A DNA stretch of 64,000 bases from Actinacidiphila rubida (GCF_900110255.1 NZ_FODD01000018.1:1-64000); one strand, 5' to 3'. Shown: positions 9,467 through 29,360, counted from the first letter of the stretch. Numbers and translations: made by a program. The notes: generated by a model not told the origin, from the sequence alone.

Positions 9467-10111
9467 TCAGGCCCCCTTGGCCGCGGTGCGGACCAGGACG
9501 AGGCCGCCGTTCGGACCGGGAACCGCGCCCTTGATGAGCAGCAGACCCTTCTCCGCGTCAACGGCGTGAACGGTCAGATTCTGGGTGGTGACCCGCTCGT
9601 TGCCCATGCGGCCCGCCATGCGGAGGCCCTTGAACACGCGACCCGGGGTGGCGCAACCGCCGATGGAGCCCGGGGAGCGGTGCTTGCGCTGGACACCGTG
9701 TCCGGCGCCGAGGCCACGGAAGTTGTGGCGCTTCATGACACCGGCGAAGCCCTTGCCCTTGCTCTTGCCGGTGACGTCGACCTTGACGCCCGCCTCGAAC
9801 ACCGAAGCGGTGATCTCCTGGCCGAGCGAGTAGTCGCCGGCGTCGGCGGTACGCAGCTCCACCAGGTGGCGGCGCGGGGTGACGTCGGCCTTGGCGAAGT
9901 GGCCCTTGAGGGGCTTGTTCACCTTGCGCGGGTCGATCTCGCCGAAGGCGATCTGGACCGACTCGTAGCCGTCGATGTCGTTGGTACGCACCTGGGTCAC
10001 GACGTTGGGGCCGGCCTTGACGACGGTCACCGGGACGACACGGTTGTTCTCGTCCCAGACCTGCGTCATGCCGAGCTTCTCGCCCAGGATGCCCTTGATC
10101 TGCTTAGCCAT
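9467..10111 (-). CDS. rplC: 50S ribosomal protein L3
   Basis: L3 is an early-assembly protein reaching the peptidyl transferase centre. The 214-residue product begins [21 protein letters not shown] and contains the conserved [20 protein letters not shown] and [11 protein letters not shown] segments of the long central extension. It is the second gene of the S10 operon. Confidence 0.99.
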   Translation of the reverse strand: MAKQIKGILGEKLGMTQVWDENNRVVPVTVVKAGPNVVTQVRTNDIDGYESVQIAFGEIDPRKVNKPLKGHFAKADVTPRRHLVELRTADAGDYSLGQEITASVFEAGVKVDVTGKSKGKGFAGVMKRHNFRGLGAGHGVQRKHRSPGSIGGCATPGRVFKGLRMAGRMGNERVTTQNLTVHAVDAEKGLLLIKGAVPGPNGGLVLVRTAAKGA

Positions 10112-10129
10112 CTCTCAGATCACCGGCCC

Positions 10130-10438
10130 TCAGAGCTTGATCTCGATGTCAACGCCGGCCGGAAGGTCCAGGCGCATCAGCGAGTCGACGGTCTTGGGGG
10201 TCGGGTCGAGGATGTCGATCAGACGCTTGTGCGTGCGCATCTCGAAGTGCTCGCGCGAGTCCTTGTACTTGTGCGGCGACTTGATGACGCAGTACACGTT
10301 CTTCTCAGTGGGCAGCGGCACCGGGCCCGCGACCTGTGCACCAGTGCGGGTCACCGTCTCGACGATCTTCTTCGCCGAGGAGTCGATGACCTCGTGGTCA
10401 TAGGCCTTGAGCCGGATGCGGATCTTCTGTCCCGCCAT
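10130..10438 (-). CDS. rpsJ: 30S ribosomal protein S10
   Basis: S10 is in the small-subunit head and is also NusE, a partner of NusB and NusG in antitermination and in transcription-translation coupling. The ATG at 10436-10438 gives 102 residues starting [21 protein letters not shown], full length for the family. A GGAG immediately upstream overlaps the TAG stop of a conserved upstream reading frame (10441-10524) that ends 2 bases before this start, so translation may be coupled. It heads the S10 operon. Confidence 0.98.
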   Translation of the reverse strand: MAGQKIRIRLKAYDHEVIDSSAKKIVETVTRTGAQVAGPVPLPTEKNVYCVIKSPHKYKDSREHFEMRTHKRLIDILDPTPKTVDSLMRLDLPAGVDIEIKL

Positions 10439-10440
10439 GG

Positions 10441-10524
10441 CTACTCCGTAGTCCTTGTCTCTATCCGCTCTTGGCATCCGCTTCCCCGACCCACGCGGTC
10501 GGGCGTGTCGCGCCCCTCGCACAT
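10441..10524 (-). promoter_or_regulatory. Leader element of the S10 operon, readable as a 27-codon upstream ORF
   Basis: An upstream frame begins with ATG at 10522-10524, reads [16 protein letters not shown] and ends with TAG 2 bases before rpsJ. Its first 13 codons are almost the same as those ahead of rpsL (17386-17436): 12 of 13 residues and 37 of 39 bases match. Inside it is a 7-bp hairpin with a 5-base loop (10487-10505). It could be a translated leader peptide, a structured RNA element or, for the 5-prime end, part of a promoter with a -10 like AACTAT. No good -35 is visible, which weakens the promoter reading. Conservation is seen; function is inferred. Confidence 0.5.
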
Positions 10525-11013
10525 AGTTGCCCGCACGCACGCATGCCGGATCACCCTGCACCAGGGGGTTGCGTGGGAGAGATTCCCACCGGATGCCTGA
10601 TCGGAGCCGCACTGACGCTTCCCGGAAGATTCCCGTACGTCCGCCCCAGCGCTGCCCCGCAGGGCAGATAGGGCGACGAGTACTGTGGGACTCGCTTCCG
10701 GTCCTCCCGACGGGAGGCGCGCAGCATCGGCGCTCGACCGAGCAACTTGGCTAGTGTGCCATATGGGACATGGCCCACGCCAATCGAGCCCGGCAGCATA
10801 CCCCTCCCCCCACCGCCGTCAAACCCGCGACCCGCCTGACGTCCGCCAACTGACCGGCGGCGCACGGCAACCCGGGCATCCGCGGACCCCCCGCAGACAA
10901 CCCGCAGCCCACCCGCCGTCCGCCCGCGCCCGGCTCACGGCCCCTGGGCAGGGCCGACACGAATCACATCCGCCGGAGGGAACTCTTCCGCCCGCGGTGC
11001 ACTCAGACGGCGT
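10525..11013. other. Intergenic region upstream of the S10 operon and of the divergent lipoprotein gene
   Basis: About 490 bases separate the leader element from the plus-strand gene at 11014. It must hold the promoters of both transcription units. I could not assign convincing -35/-10 pairs. A TTGGCTAGTGTGCCATATGG stretch near 10746-10765 is the most AT-rich part. No conserved protein frame is visible. Confidence 0.5.
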
Positions 11014-12864
11014 GTGAACGACACTCCACCGAGGCCGCCGTCCCGGCGCGCTCTGCTGGGTGCCGCGGGGGTGACCGCGGCCGGTGCCGCGCTGGCCGGC
11101 TGCGGGCCGAGCCACCCGCGGCCCAGGACGCCCGCGGCCCCCGCCGTCGCCCAGGCCTACCGCACCGGCGACGCGCCGCTGGTCATGCAGTTCCTCGCCC
11201 ACCCGGACGACGACCTGTACTTCATGAACCCCGACACCCTGCACACGCTGCAGTCCGGGGTCCCCCTGGTGTCCGTGTACGTCACCGGCGGCGAGTCCAC
11301 CGGCGTCAACCACGAGCCGGACGGCCGGCACTCCCACGTCCACGACCTGGCCGCCTACTCCTCCGCCCGCCACCAGGGCCTGCGCCAGGCCTACGCCACC
11401 ATGCTCGGGCTGCCGCACTTCACCCCCTGGCACCGCGAGGTGATCAGCCTGCTGCCCTCCTCCGGCGGCCCCTACGCCGAGGTCGACACCCTCTCGAACG
11501 GCCGCGCCCACGCGACGCTGGTGTTCCTCCAGGTGTCGATGCACGAGACCGGCGGCTGGAACGCGAGCCTGCCGCTGATGTGGGACAAGCCCGGCATCAC
11601 CCTGCGCTACGTGGTCGCCGAGGGCGCCCCCTCCCCCGCCGACCAGCCGGCCGTCTGGACCCACGACAGCCTGGTCACCGCGCTCGCCGGGCTGCTCGGC
11701 CACTTCCGGCCCACCCTGATACGCACCCTGGACCCGGACCCCGACATCCAGGTCCACGACGCCACCCACCCCAAGAACAGCGACCAGCCCGGCTTCTCCG
11801 ACCACCGCGACCACACCGCGACCGCGCTCTTCACCTGGAAGGCGATACGCCGCTGGGCCGCCACCGCGGCCGCCGGCACCTCCGGCGCCGTGGGGGCCGT
11901 CGGGGCCGACACCGCCCCCGGCGCCGGCCGCGGCCGCGCCGCGGCCCTCCCCGCCTTCCGCACCGCGGTCTACCGCGGCTACTACAACCAGCGCTGGCCG
12001 TTCAACCTGCCGCCGGCCACCGTCGCCCTCAAGGGCCGGCTGCTCTTCCAGTACGGCGGCGACGCGAACTGGGCCTGCGGCAACCCCGGCGGCTGCGGCG
12101 ACTACGGGCAGGGCCGCAACCAGCCGCTGACCAACCCCAAGGGCTGGGTGCGCTCCACGCACCGCCGCTACCCCGGCACCCCGCCGTCCGCCGTGGTCGG
12201 CACGCCCGGCCGGCGCATCTCCTACGAGGTCCTCGGCAGCGGCGTGGCCCGCCGCGCCGAGACCCGCCCCGGCGTCTGGGGCGCCCCGCGGGACCTGGGC
12301 GGCGGGCAGCTGGCGCCGGCGCTGAGCGCCCTGCCGCGGCCCGGCGGCGACGCCTGGCTGTTCGCGCTGCGGTTCACCGAGATCGAGGGCCACGGCGGCC
12401 CGAACACCCGTGACGTGGTGCTCTGGCGGGACGGCCGCTGGACGTCGCTGGGCAGCCCCGAGCACGGCGACCGGTGCCGGCGGGTCGGTGCGCCGGTGGC
12501 CCTGGCCACGGCCGACGGCCGGGTGCACGTGTTCGTCCGCAACGCCGCCAAGGGCCTGAGCACGCGGGTGCTGGACACCACCGGCTGGGGCCCCTGGCAG
12601 AACCTGGGCGGCGGCGAGGTCCAGGAGGGCCTGGCCGCGCTCACCGACCGGGCCGGCCGCGTCCACGTCTTCGCCGCGGGCCGCGACACCATCCACCACT
12701 GGGCGCAGACCACGCCCGGCGGCCCCGTCGTCGCCCGGCCCGGCACCGGCCTGCCGCGCCCCGGCGACTACCCGACCGCGGTCCCCACCCCCGACGGCGC
12801 CATCGCCGTCAGCTACCCGCGCCCGGCGAGCGCGCGGACGGTCCAGGCCCGGATCTCCGTCTGA
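11014..12864 (+). CDS. Tat-exported lipoprotein, PIG-L/LmbE-type deacetylase with C-terminal repeat domain
   Basis: The family (PIG-L, LmbE, MshB) uses zinc to deacetylate N-acetylated sugars or related amides; the substrate here is unknown. The 616-residue protein begins with a twin-arginine signal ([10 protein letters not shown] at 10-19) and a lipobox ending in LAGC with Cys30, so it is probably anchored outside the membrane. The zinc motif AHPDD is at 62-66, and a second His cluster occurs in [13 protein letters not shown]. The C-terminal half (about 390-616) has repeats such as [10 protein letters not shown] resembling beta-propeller or lectin-like domains. GTG at 11014 is the first plausible start; the GGAGGG at 10975-10980 is rather far upstream. 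It lies alone between two ribosomal operons on the opposite strand. Confidence 0.85.
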   Translation: MNDTPPRPPSRRALLGAAGVTAAGAALAGCGPSHPRPRTPAAPAVAQAYRTGDAPLVMQFLAHPDDDLYFMNPDTLHTLQSGVPLVSVYVTGGESTGVNHEPDGRHSHVHDLAAYSSARHQGLRQAYATMLGLPHFTPWHREVISLLPSSGGPYAEVDTLSNGRAHATLVFLQVSMHETGGWNASLPLMWDKPGITLRYVVAEGAPSPADQPAVWTHDSLVTALAGLLGHFRPTLIRTLDPDPDIQVHDATHPKNSDQPGFSDHRDHTATALFTWKAIRRWAATAAAGTSGAVGAVGADTAPGAGRGRAAALPAFRTAVYRGYYNQRWPFNLPPATVALKGRLLFQYGGDANWACGNPGGCGDYGQGRNQPLTNPKGWVRSTHRRYPGTPPSAVVGTPGRRISYEVLGSGVARRAETRPGVWGAPRDLGGGQLAPALSALPRPGGDAWLFALRFTEIEGHGGPNTRDVVLWRDGRWTSLGSPEHGDRCRRVGAPVALATADGRVHVFVRNAAKGLSTRVLDTTGWGPWQNLGGGEVQEGLAALTDRAGRVHVFAAGRDTIHHWAQTTPGGPVVARPGTGLPRPGDYPTAVPTPDGAIAVSYPRPASARTVQARISV

Positions 12865-12905
12865 CTCCCCCCGTGCCCGCGCCTGGCGCGCGGCCGCGGG
12901 AACGC

Positions 12906-12943
12906 CGAAGGGCCCCGAGTGCGGATGCACTCGGGGCCCTTCG
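12906..12943. terminator. Bidirectional terminator between the lipoprotein gene and tuf
   Basis: A perfect 17-bp inverted repeat (12906-12922 with 12927-12943) has a GGAT loop. It lies between two convergent genes (stops at 12864 on plus and 12972 on minus) and is well placed to end both transcripts. Confidence 0.9.
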
Positions 12944-12971
12944 CACGGCTAGGCCCGCCGCGGGCGCGAGG

Positions 12972-14165
<1,194 letters not shown>

Positions 14166-14240
14166 TGGGGTCCTCCTGGGAGTGGATCTGTACGCCTTGC
14201 TTCATCGGCGCCAGGTGATCTTTGCTGGAATGCCGACTGC

Positions 14241-14286
14241 CGGGGTATTTCCGGTACTCCGGTACGAACGCACCGGAAATACCCCG
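14241..14286 (-). promoter_or_regulatory. Perfect 15-bp hairpin between fusA and tuf
   Basis: Bases 14241-14255 and 14272-14286 are perfect inverted complements around a 16-base loop. The stem is less GC-rich than the neighbouring terminators and has no T-run after it. A TTGACA at 14295-14300 (minus) lies just upstream of it, but no -10 stands at normal spacing. It may terminate fusA transcripts, attenuate tuf, or bind a regulator. Confidence 0.6.
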
Positions 14287-14338
14287 AAGCCTGCTGTCAA
14301 GCCTAAGGGGTGGGAGACACCGCGAAAGAAACGCGGTC

Positions 14339-16465
<2,127 letters not shown>

Positions 16466-16504
16466 GTGGCTCAGTCTTCTCTCGGTTCTCGATGGGGTTG
16501 CTGA

Positions 16505-16975
16505 CTACCAGCGGTAGTGCGCGAAGGCCTTGTTGGACTCGGCCATCTTGTGCGTGTCCTCGCGGCGCTTCACCGAGGCGCCCAGACCGTTGCTGGCGTC
16601 GAGGATCTCGTTCATCAGACGCTCGGTCATGGTCTTCTCGCGACGCGCGCGGGAGTAGCCGACCATCCAGCGCAGCGCCAGGGTGTTCTGGCGGCCCGGA
16701 CGGACCTCGACCGGCACCTGGTAGGTCGCGCCGCCGACGCGGCGGGACTTGACCTCGAGGGTCGGCTTGATGTTCTCGAGTGCGCGCTTCAGCGTGATGA
16801 CCGGGTCGGCGCCGGACTTCTCGCGGACGCCCTCGAGAGCGCCGTACACGATGCGCTCGGCGGTGGAGCGCTTCCCGTGCAGGAGGATCTTGTTGACGAG
16901 GGACGTCACCAGCGGGGAGCCGTAAACCGGGTCGATGATGACCGGGCGCTTCGGGGCGGGGCCCTTACGAGGCAT
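16505..16975 (-). CDS. rpsG: 30S ribosomal protein S7
   Basis: S7 nucleates assembly of the small-subunit head; in E. coli it is the repressor of the str operon. The 156-residue product starts [20 protein letters not shown] and contains [14 protein letters not shown] and [22 protein letters not shown]. It begins 2 bases after rpsL, implying translational coupling. Confidence 0.99.
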   Translation of the reverse strand: MPRKGPAPKRPVIIDPVYGSPLVTSLVNKILLHGKRSTAERIVYGALEGVREKSGADPVITLKRALENIKPTLEVKSRRVGGATYQVPVEVRPGRQNTLALRWMVGYSRARREKTMTERLMNEILDASNGLGASVKRREDTHKMAESNKAFAHYRW

Positions 16976-16977
16976 TC

Positions 16978-17349
16978 TTACTTCTCCTTCTTGGCGCCGT
17001 AGCGGCTGCGGGCCTGCTTACGGTTCTTGACGCCCTGCGTGTCGAGGGAACCGCGGATGATCTTGTAGCGAACACCCGGCAGGTCCTTCACACGGCCACC
17101 GCGCACGAGCACGATCGAGTGCTCCTGCAGGTTGTGGCCCTCACCCGGGATGTAAGCGGTGACCTCGATGCCGCTGGTGAGGCGCACACGGGCGACCTTG
17201 CGCAGCGCCGAGTTCGGCTTCTTGGGGGTGGTCGTGTACACACGCGTGCAGACGCCACGGCGCTGGGGGGACCCCTTCAGCGCGGGCGTCTTGTTCTTCT
17301 CGACCTTGTCCTGCCGGCCCTTCCGGACCAGCTGCTGGATCGTAGGCAC
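16978..17349 (-). CDS. rpsL: 30S ribosomal protein S12
   Basis: S12 sits at the decoding centre and controls accuracy; it is the streptomycin-resistance locus. The 123-residue product starts at a GTG (17347-17349), as is usual for rpsL in streptomycetes. The residues tied to streptomycin resistance are wild type in appearance: Lys in [11 protein letters not shown] and Lys in [10 protein letters not shown] conserved leader element lies 37 bases upstream. It is the first gene of the str operon. Confidence 0.99.
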   Translation of the reverse strand: MPTIQQLVRKGRQDKVEKNKTPALKGSPQRRGVCTRVYTTTPKKPNSALRKVARVRLTSGIEVTAYIPGEGHNLQEHSIVLVRGGRVKDLPGVRYKIIRGSLDTQGVKNRKQARSRYGAKKEK

Positions 17350-17385
17350 CGTTTCTCCGGTTTCTGTGTGCCGATCTCGATACTT

Positions 17386-17436
17386 CTAACCTGGGGACCG
17401 ACCCACGCGGTCGGGTGTGTCGCGCACCTCGCACAT
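17386..17436 (-). promoter_or_regulatory. Leader element of the str operon, readable as a 16-codon upstream ORF
   Basis: An ATG at 17434-17436 opens a frame reading [16 protein letters not shown] that ends in TAG at 17386. Its first 13 codons match those of the element before rpsJ at 37 of 39 bases; similarity stops abruptly after them. It includes a 6-bp hairpin with the same 5-base loop as at rpsJ. The sequence just before the ATG (GGAATATG) could also be read as a weak -10. Whether it is a peptide, an RNA structure or a promoter element is undecided. Confidence 0.5.
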
Positions 17437-17610
17437 ATTCCGAAAATCCCGGAAGGGTGCTGGATGCGGGTGTCACGGGCCTCGGGGCTCCCGTGCGGTC
17501 CGACGGCACGCACAAGAACCCGGGCACACCCCAGGCACAAGGTCAGAGCGTACCTACCGCATCGGCTGCGGTCAAAACAAATGCATACGGGCCCGAAACG
17601 CCCCCCGGTC

Positions 17611-18051
17611 TCACCCTCCGGACGCCACCATCACGATGGCCAGGACGATCACCGCGAGGGACACCGCCAGCGCCGCGGAGACGATGTAGCCGAGCACCAG
17701 GCCGGCCACCGCCATCCCGTCGCCCTGCTCGCCGGTGCGGCGTATCTGGCGCCTCGCCAGGTGGCCGAGAATCACCGCGGGGATGGCCGGCAGGCCCAGC
17801 AGCGTGCCGGCGATGCCGCAGCTCAGCGAGGCGACCGCGTAGGAGTTGGTGCGCGGCGGCCGCAGCGGCGCCGTGACCGACGGCACAGGCCGCGGCACGT
17901 CCGCGGTGAGCACGTCCAGCTCCCGGTACGTGCGCGCCTGGAAGACCCGGCCGATCCGGTCCTCGTACTCGGACTGGGTCAACCGGCCTTCCACGAACGC
18001 GTCCTTGAGGACGTTCGCCGCGCGGTCCCGATCCGCATCGCCGGCCAGCAT
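17611..18051 (-). CDS. DUF1707/DUF4190-type membrane protein
   Basis: The 146-residue protein has an N-terminal DUF1707-like segment (about 3-50, [31 protein letters not shown]), a domain common in actinobacterial membrane proteins, followed by a linker and a DUF4190-like membrane part with two hydrophobic helices (about 70-95 and 112-143). The intervening [19 protein letters not shown] fits the DUF4190 pattern. The function is unknown. It lies alone between the rpoC terminator and the str promoter region on the same strand as both. Confidence 0.85.
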   Translation of the reverse strand: MLAGDADRDRAANVLKDAFVEGRLTQSEYEDRIGRVFQARTYRELDVLTADVPRPVPSVTAPLRPPRTNSYAVASLSCGIAGTLLGLPAIPAVILGHLARRQIRRTGEQGDGMAVAGLVLGYIVSAALAVSLAVIVLAIVMVASGG

Positions 18052-18067
18052 CTCTCCATGATGCCGC

Positions 18068-18100
18068 AGGGCGGCCGCTCCGCGTGGGAGCGACCGCCCT
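18068..18100 (-). terminator. Terminator after rpoC
   Basis: An inverted repeat of 14 pairs with one mismatch (18068-18081 with 18087-18100) lies 42 bases after the rpoC stop, before the DUF1707 gene on the same strand. Confidence 0.8.
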
Positions 18101-18142
18101 GAGGGACGTGCGTCGAGGACCTCAGGTCCTCACCGGAGGGAC

Positions 18143-22042
<3,900 letters not shown>

Positions 22043-22100
22043 TGTGTCGTCAATCCCTCTCAGGGTTGATTCTCAAATGGTCTGAACGGGTCGTGGGGGC

Positions 22101-22134
22101 CGCCGGGGGCCTGGATGTCCAGGCCCCCCGGCGG
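22101..22134 (-). terminator. Hairpin between rpoB and rpoC
   Basis: A GC-rich inverted repeat (22101-22115 with 22118-22134) contains one bulged base and a 2-base centre. It sits 6 bases after the rpoB stop and before rpoC on the same strand. Since both subunits are needed in equal amounts it is more likely an attenuator or RNA-stability element than a full terminator. Confidence 0.6.
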
Positions 22135-22140
22135 TACCCG

Positions 22141-25626
<3,486 letters not shown>

Positions 25627-26086
25627 GAGGGGGTCCTTCCGAGGGCTCGGACTCACTACGCGCATACCGGTCCGCCCCTGAGCCATCCGGGAAAAGCCCT
25701 GATGGAGGGCGTCCTCGGCGGTACTCAGATATGGGCATGCCGCTGGTGACGGGCCAGGCAGCAGCTAACAGGCAGCGCAAAGGGTCAGTGTAGCCACTTG
25801 GCCCACTGATGTCCAGAGCTGAGATTCGGAGTACCGAATCGTCGCCCCCTCGCCCGTCTCGCGGCGCCGGATCCCCCTCGGAACGGGACCCGGATCCGCA
25901 CTCGTCTCGCTGCATTGCCATGCATTCCCGCATCTCCGCCGATCCATGCATGCGACCCGTGAGAGAAGCTGCGGGATCCGGGCGGACCTGCGGCCGGCGT
26001 GCTGTCTGCCGTACTGCGTGCCTGCTGCCTGCCGTGCTGCCCGCGCCACCCGCGGCCGTGACCGGCCTGCACGGCGGCGCGTCCTG
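25627..26086 (-). other. Long untranslated leader upstream of rpoB
   Basis: Between the likely promoter and the rpoB start lie about 455 bases without a convincing gene. Several short frames cross it but none resembles a known protein. It could hold attenuation or RNA-structure signals for rpoBC; I did not find one dominant hairpin. Confidence 0.45.
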
Positions 26087-26115
26087 AGAATTGCGCGATG
26101 CGTGCCGTACGTCAA
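26087..26115 (-). promoter_or_regulatory. Probable rpoB promoter
   Basis: On the minus strand TTGACG (26110-26115) and AATTCT (26087-26092) are separated by 17 bases. The -35 is near consensus and the -10 keeps the important A at position 2 and T at position 6. It lies just past the rplL terminator, where rpoBC needs its own start. The resulting leader would be about 450 bases. Confidence 0.55.
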
Positions 26116-26141
26116 GGCCCTGCCGTACCGGAGATCGAAAA

Positions 26142-26183
26142 CGCCCGAGGGCGGCCACCCGATCGGGTGGCCGCCCTCGGGCG
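26142..26183 (-). terminator. Intrinsic terminator after rplL
   Basis: A perfect 19-bp stem (26142-26160 with 26165-26183) with a GATC loop begins 27 bases after the rplL stop and is followed on the minus strand by TTTTCG. This is a textbook rho-independent terminator; some readthrough into rpoB is possible. Confidence 0.93.
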
Positions 26184-26209
26184 GGTGGAGCAGGCGCTCC
26201 CCAGAGGTG

Positions 26210-26596
26210 TTACTTGACCTCGACCGAGGCGCCGGCGCCCTCGAGCGCCTCCTTCGCCTTGTTCGCGGCCTCCTTGTTGGCCTTCTCCAGGACGGGCTTC
26301 GGGGCGCCGTCCACGAGGTCCTTGGCCTCCTTCAGACCCAGGGAGGTCAGCTCGCGCACGACCTTGATGACCTGGATCTTCTTCTCGCCGGCGCCGGTGA
26401 GGATGACGTCGAACTCGTCCTGCTCCTCGACGGCCTCGGCGGCGGCACCCGCGCCACCCGCGGCCGGGGCGGCGGCGGCGGCGACGGCGGCGGTGACGTC
26501 GAACTTGTCCTCGAACGCCTTCACGAACTCGGAGAGCTCGATGAGGGTCATCTCCTCGAACTGCGCGAGCAGGTCGTCCTGGCTGAGCTTCGCCAT
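26210..26596 (-). CDS. rplL: 50S ribosomal protein L7/L12
   Basis: L7/L12 forms the flexible stalk that recruits translation GTPases. The 128-residue protein has the N-terminal dimerisation helices (about 1-35), an Ala-rich hinge (about 36-55, [17 protein letters not shown]) and the globular domain with [20 protein letters not shown]. Only one copy is seen, after rplJ as usual; a strong terminator follows. Confidence 0.98.
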   Translation of the reverse strand: MAKLSQDDLLAQFEEMTLIELSEFVKAFEDKFDVTAAVAAAAAPAAGGAGAAAEAVEEQDEFDVILTGAGEKKIQVIKVVRELTSLGLKEAKDLVDGAPKPVLEKANKEAANKAKEALEGAGASVEVK

Positions 26597-26709
26597 GGTG
26601 GCGGTCCTTCCACTAATTTCGGCTGGTGCCGTATGTACATGTCGGCGGGCAGTCGGCCCGCGGTGACCGCTGCCTGCTAGGTCAGGCGGTGGTCAGAGTG
26701 CGAGCCGAA

Positions 26710-27240
26710 TTACTCGGCACCGCCCTGCTCGGCCTTCTTGGCGCGAAGCGCGTCCGCGGTGCGGACGAACTTCGACGGAAGCGCCTGGAAGAGCGCGGCA
26801 GCCTGGGACTGCTTGCCCTTCAGGGCGCCCGCCAGCTTGGCGAGCAGAACCTCGCGGGACTCGAGGTCCGCAAGCTTCTTGATCTCGTCGGCGGACAGCG
26901 CCTTGCCGTCAAGGACACCGCCCTTGATGACGAGAGCGGGGTTCTCCTTGGCGAAGTCGCGCAGACCCTTCGCCGCCTCCACCGGGTCACCGGTGACGAA
27001 GGCGACGGCCGACGGACCCGCGAACAGGTCGTCGAGCGAGCTGATCCCGGCCTCGTTGGCCGCGATCTTGGTCAGCGTGTTCTTCACCACGGCGTACGTG
27101 GCGTTCTCACCGAGCGAACGGCGCAGCGTCTTGAGCTGCGCCACGGTGAGACCGCGGTACTCGGTCAGCACAGCGGCGTTCGAGGAGCGGAACTGGTCCG
27201 TCAACTCGGCAACCGAGGCAGCCTTGTCAGGCCTCGCCAT
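26710..27240 (-). CDS. rplJ: 50S ribosomal protein L10
   Basis: L10 anchors L7/L12 dimers to the ribosome and, as a complex with them, represses its own mRNA. The ATG at 27238-27240, preceded by GGAAGGAGG, gives 176 residues beginning [19 protein letters not shown]. The frame is open upstream through the leader but that part is not coding. An L10 leader RNA lies 136 bases upstream. Confidence 0.98.
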   Translation of the reverse strand: MARPDKAASVAELTDQFRSSNAAVLTEYRGLTVAQLKTLRRSLGENATYAVVKNTLTKIAANEAGISSLDDLFAGPSAVAFVTGDPVEAAKGLRDFAKENPALVIKGGVLDGKALSADEIKKLADLESREVLLAKLAGALKGKQSQAAALFQALPSKFVRTADALRAKKAEQGGAE

Positions 27241-27375
27241 GAGTCTCGGCCTCCTTCCGGGTGATTGCGGACCGCCCGGCTGTGAAGGAGGGGACTTCGA
27301 ACGACGAACGCCCCGGCGCAGGCGCACGGGGCGTGACTCGACGGGCTCGCGAACGCTCCCGGAGTACGATCCAAC

Positions 27376-27461
27376 GTCACCTGCGCGGGCCGTCCGCGTT
27401 CAGCGGATCCTTCGGCCGTCCCACCCTTGCGGGCACGACGACAACCTGCGGTCTTTGGCTT
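27376..27461 (-). ncRNA. L10 leader RNA (autoregulatory site of rplJ-rplL)
   Basis: The minus-strand sequence has the features of the bacterial L10 leader: AGCCAAAGACCGCAGGTTG on the 5-prime side and CCCGCGCAGGTGAC on the 3-prime side of a stem-loop, forming the kink-turn-like region bound by L10(L12)4. A hairpin (CCGCTGAACGCGG) lies between them. A promoter placed just upstream would start transcription at its first bases. Binding of the L10 complex is known to repress translation of rplJ in other bacteria. Confidence 0.85.
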
Positions 27462-27468
27462 CTCCGAG

Positions 27469-27498
27469 AGCGTACGGGACCGGCCCCCCGCGGAGCAA
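27469..27498 (-). promoter_or_regulatory. Probable rplJ promoter
   Basis: TTGCTC (27493-27498) and TACGCT (27469-27474) on the minus strand are 18 bases apart. Transcription would begin near 27462, exactly at the 5-prime edge of the L10 leader, which supports the assignment. Confidence 0.6.
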
Positions 27499-27530
27499 AT
27501 CGCCCCCGGAGGGCCGGCGGCCCGGGTGCG

Positions 27531-28415
27531 TCAGGACGTCGCGGGGGTCGCCTGCCGGGCCACCTCGGCGAAGTCCGCCGTGTCCGACGCCGGCGGCGCC
27601 GTCACGCGCACGGCGGTACCGAAGTGCGCGTAGTAGACGGTGCTGCTCATGACGCCGGCCTTCGTCGTCACCCGGGTCACCACCTTGACGGGCAGACCGT
27701 CCTTCGACACCCACAGGTCGACCGACTCGGCCGTCGCCCCCTGGGCGGCCAGCCGCTGCTTGAGCCGGGCCCGGACGGCCGCGCTCACCCCGGGCAGCCG
27801 GTCCGCGAGCCGCGCCGTGTCGAGGGTGCCCGCGTAGTGCGTGGCCGTCACCCCGCGCACGGACTCGACCCCGGCCTTCCGCAGGTCCCGGGACGCGAGC
27901 ACCGACGCCACCGACTGCACCGGATCCGCGTTCTCGGCCAGGCTCCTGAGGTACGCGCTGCTCGCGCCCTGCGCGCCGGGCAGGTCGCCCCAGCCGTAGC
28001 GGAGCCAGTGCCTGCCGTGCATCAGCGAGGTGACCTCCGGTGCGTCGAACCGCACGAAGAACGCGTCCGGCAGGAACCGCACCTGCTCCGTGTCCGGCAC
28101 GCTCCGCTGCCGCAGCGCCGACGCGGCCTGCCCGCCGGTGACGTGCACGGTCATCGCCGCGTTGACGCCGTGCGACCAGTCGTACGAGCCGGTCATGGTC
28201 ATCGACACGGTGCCGCCGAACGACTCGGTGCTCTCGACGGTCGCGGTGTGGACCTCGCTGGTCCGCTTCTGCGCCACGTCCAGCGCCTTGACGGCCTGCG
28301 CCGCGGAGTTCCCGCCGGCGGCCGAGGCCACGGCGCCCAGCGGCCCGCAGGCGGACAGGGACAGCAGGACGGCGGCGGCCGCCGCGACGGACGCGGCGGC
28401 CTTGACGGTACGCAT
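27531..28415 (-). CDS. Lipoprotein, LppX/LprG-like
   Basis: The protein is 294 residues from the ATG at 28415, preceded by a G-rich ribosome-binding site. It has a lipoprotein signal (hydrophobic 5-20, lipobox LSAC with Cys23) and a mature part whose alternating strands (TESFGGTVSMTMTGSYDW, VDLWVSKDGLPVKVVTRV) resemble the LolA/LppX_LprAFG fold that carries lipids across the cell envelope. That family call is by pattern only. It lies between rplJ and rplA on the same strand, and a lipoprotein at this position is, from memory, conserved in Streptomyces. Confidence 0.8.
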   Translation of the reverse strand: MRTVKAAASVAAAAAVLLSLSACGPLGAVASAAGGNSAAQAVKALDVAQKRTSEVHTATVESTESFGGTVSMTMTGSYDWSHGVNAAMTVHVTGGQAASALRQRSVPDTEQVRFLPDAFFVRFDAPEVTSLMHGRHWLRYGWGDLPGAQGASSAYLRSLAENADPVQSVASVLASRDLRKAGVESVRGVTATHYAGTLDTARLADRLPGVSAAVRARLKQRLAAQGATAESVDLWVSKDGLPVKVVTRVTTKAGVMSSTVYYAHFGTAVRVTAPPASDTADFAEVARQATPATS

Positions 28416-28492
28416 GGGTTCCCCCCCAACGCGTGGGAGGCCCACTGCCACCCGGAGCAGCGGCACAGTACCGCACGCGCCGCACAACGCGA

Positions 28493-28531
28493 CGGCGCCC
28501 CGCCCCCGGTGTGACCGGGGGCGGGGCGCCG
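28493..28531. terminator. Terminator after rplA
   Basis: A perfect 18-bp stem (28493-28510 with 28514-28531) with a 3-base loop lies 25 bases after the rplA stop and ahead of the lipoprotein gene. Confidence 0.9.
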
Positions 28532-28555
28532 CTGGAACGCTGCGAACCCTTGGCG

Positions 28556-29281
28556 TCAGACGGACGCCGGGTCCTCCTCGACGAGGAGGTTGCGGGTGCG
28601 GTTGGGGTCGACCAGGATGCCGGGGCCCATGGTGGTGGACACCGCCGCCTTCTTGACGTACCGGCCCTTGGCCGCGGACGGCTTCAGACGGAGGATCTCC
28701 TCCAGGGCCGCCGCGTAGTTCTCCACCAGCTGCGTGTCGTCGAACGACACCTTGCCGATGATGAAGTGCAGGTTCGAGTGCTTGTCGACGCGGAACTCGA
28801 TCTTGCCGCCCTTGATCTCCGTGACCGCCTTCGCCACGTCGGGCGTCACGGTGCCGGTCTTCGGGTTCGGCATCAGGCCACGGGGACCGAGCACGCGGCC
28901 CAGGCGGCCGACCTTGCCCATGAGGTCCGGGGTGGCGACGACGGCGTCGAAGTCCAGCCGGCCCTTCGCCACCTCGTCGATCAGTTCGTCGGAGCCGACG
29001 ATGTCGGCTCCCGCGGCTTCCGCGGCCGCGGCACGGTCACCGGTCGCGAAGACCAGGACCCGGGCGGTCTTGCCGGTGCCGTGCGGGAGGTTCACGGTGC
29101 CACGAACCATCTGGTCGGCCTTGCGCGGGTCGACACCCAGGCGGAAGGCGACCTCGACGGTCGAGTCGAACTTGGTGCTGGACGTCTCCTTGGCGAGACG
29201 GACGGCCTCCAGGGGCCCGTACAGGCGCTCCCGGTCGATCTTGGCGTCCGCAGCGCGGAGAGACTTGCTGCGCTTGCTCAC
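28556..29281 (-). CDS. rplA: 50S ribosomal protein L1
   Basis: L1 forms the mobile L1 stalk that steers E-site tRNA and also represses translation of the rplKA mRNA. The 241-residue product starts with GTG at 29279-29281 ([15 protein letters not shown]) and contains the conserved [33 protein letters not shown] and VGKVSFDD-like blocks. It is separated from rplK by a 262-base gap holding a tandem duplication, unusual because the two are normally close. Confidence 0.98.
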   Translation of the reverse strand: MSKRSKSLRAADAKIDRERLYGPLEAVRLAKETSSTKFDSTVEVAFRLGVDPRKADQMVRGTVNLPHGTGKTARVLVFATGDRAAAAEAAGADIVGSDELIDEVAKGRLDFDAVVATPDLMGKVGRLGRVLGPRGLMPNPKTGTVTPDVAKAVTEIKGGKIEFRVDKHSNLHFIIGKVSFDDTQLVENYAAALEEILRLKPSAAKGRYVKKAAVSTTMGPGILVDPNRTRNLLVEEDPASV

Positions 29282-29360
29282 TGCTGCTCCTACGTTTCTC
29301 TGGAGTCGTGGTGTGGGGCCGAGCAGGCCCTGCCACTGCGTGCTTGGTCTACGGGGTGAG

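Noticed and set aside
703..10600. Plus-strand frames across the ribosomal protein region
   Set aside because: All lie antisense to well-recognised ribosomal genes and show the same artefactual composition.
14295..14300. TTGACA upstream of tuf as a promoter
   Set aside because: No -10 is found 16-19 bases downstream, so it was not listed as a promoter, only mentioned with the hairpin.
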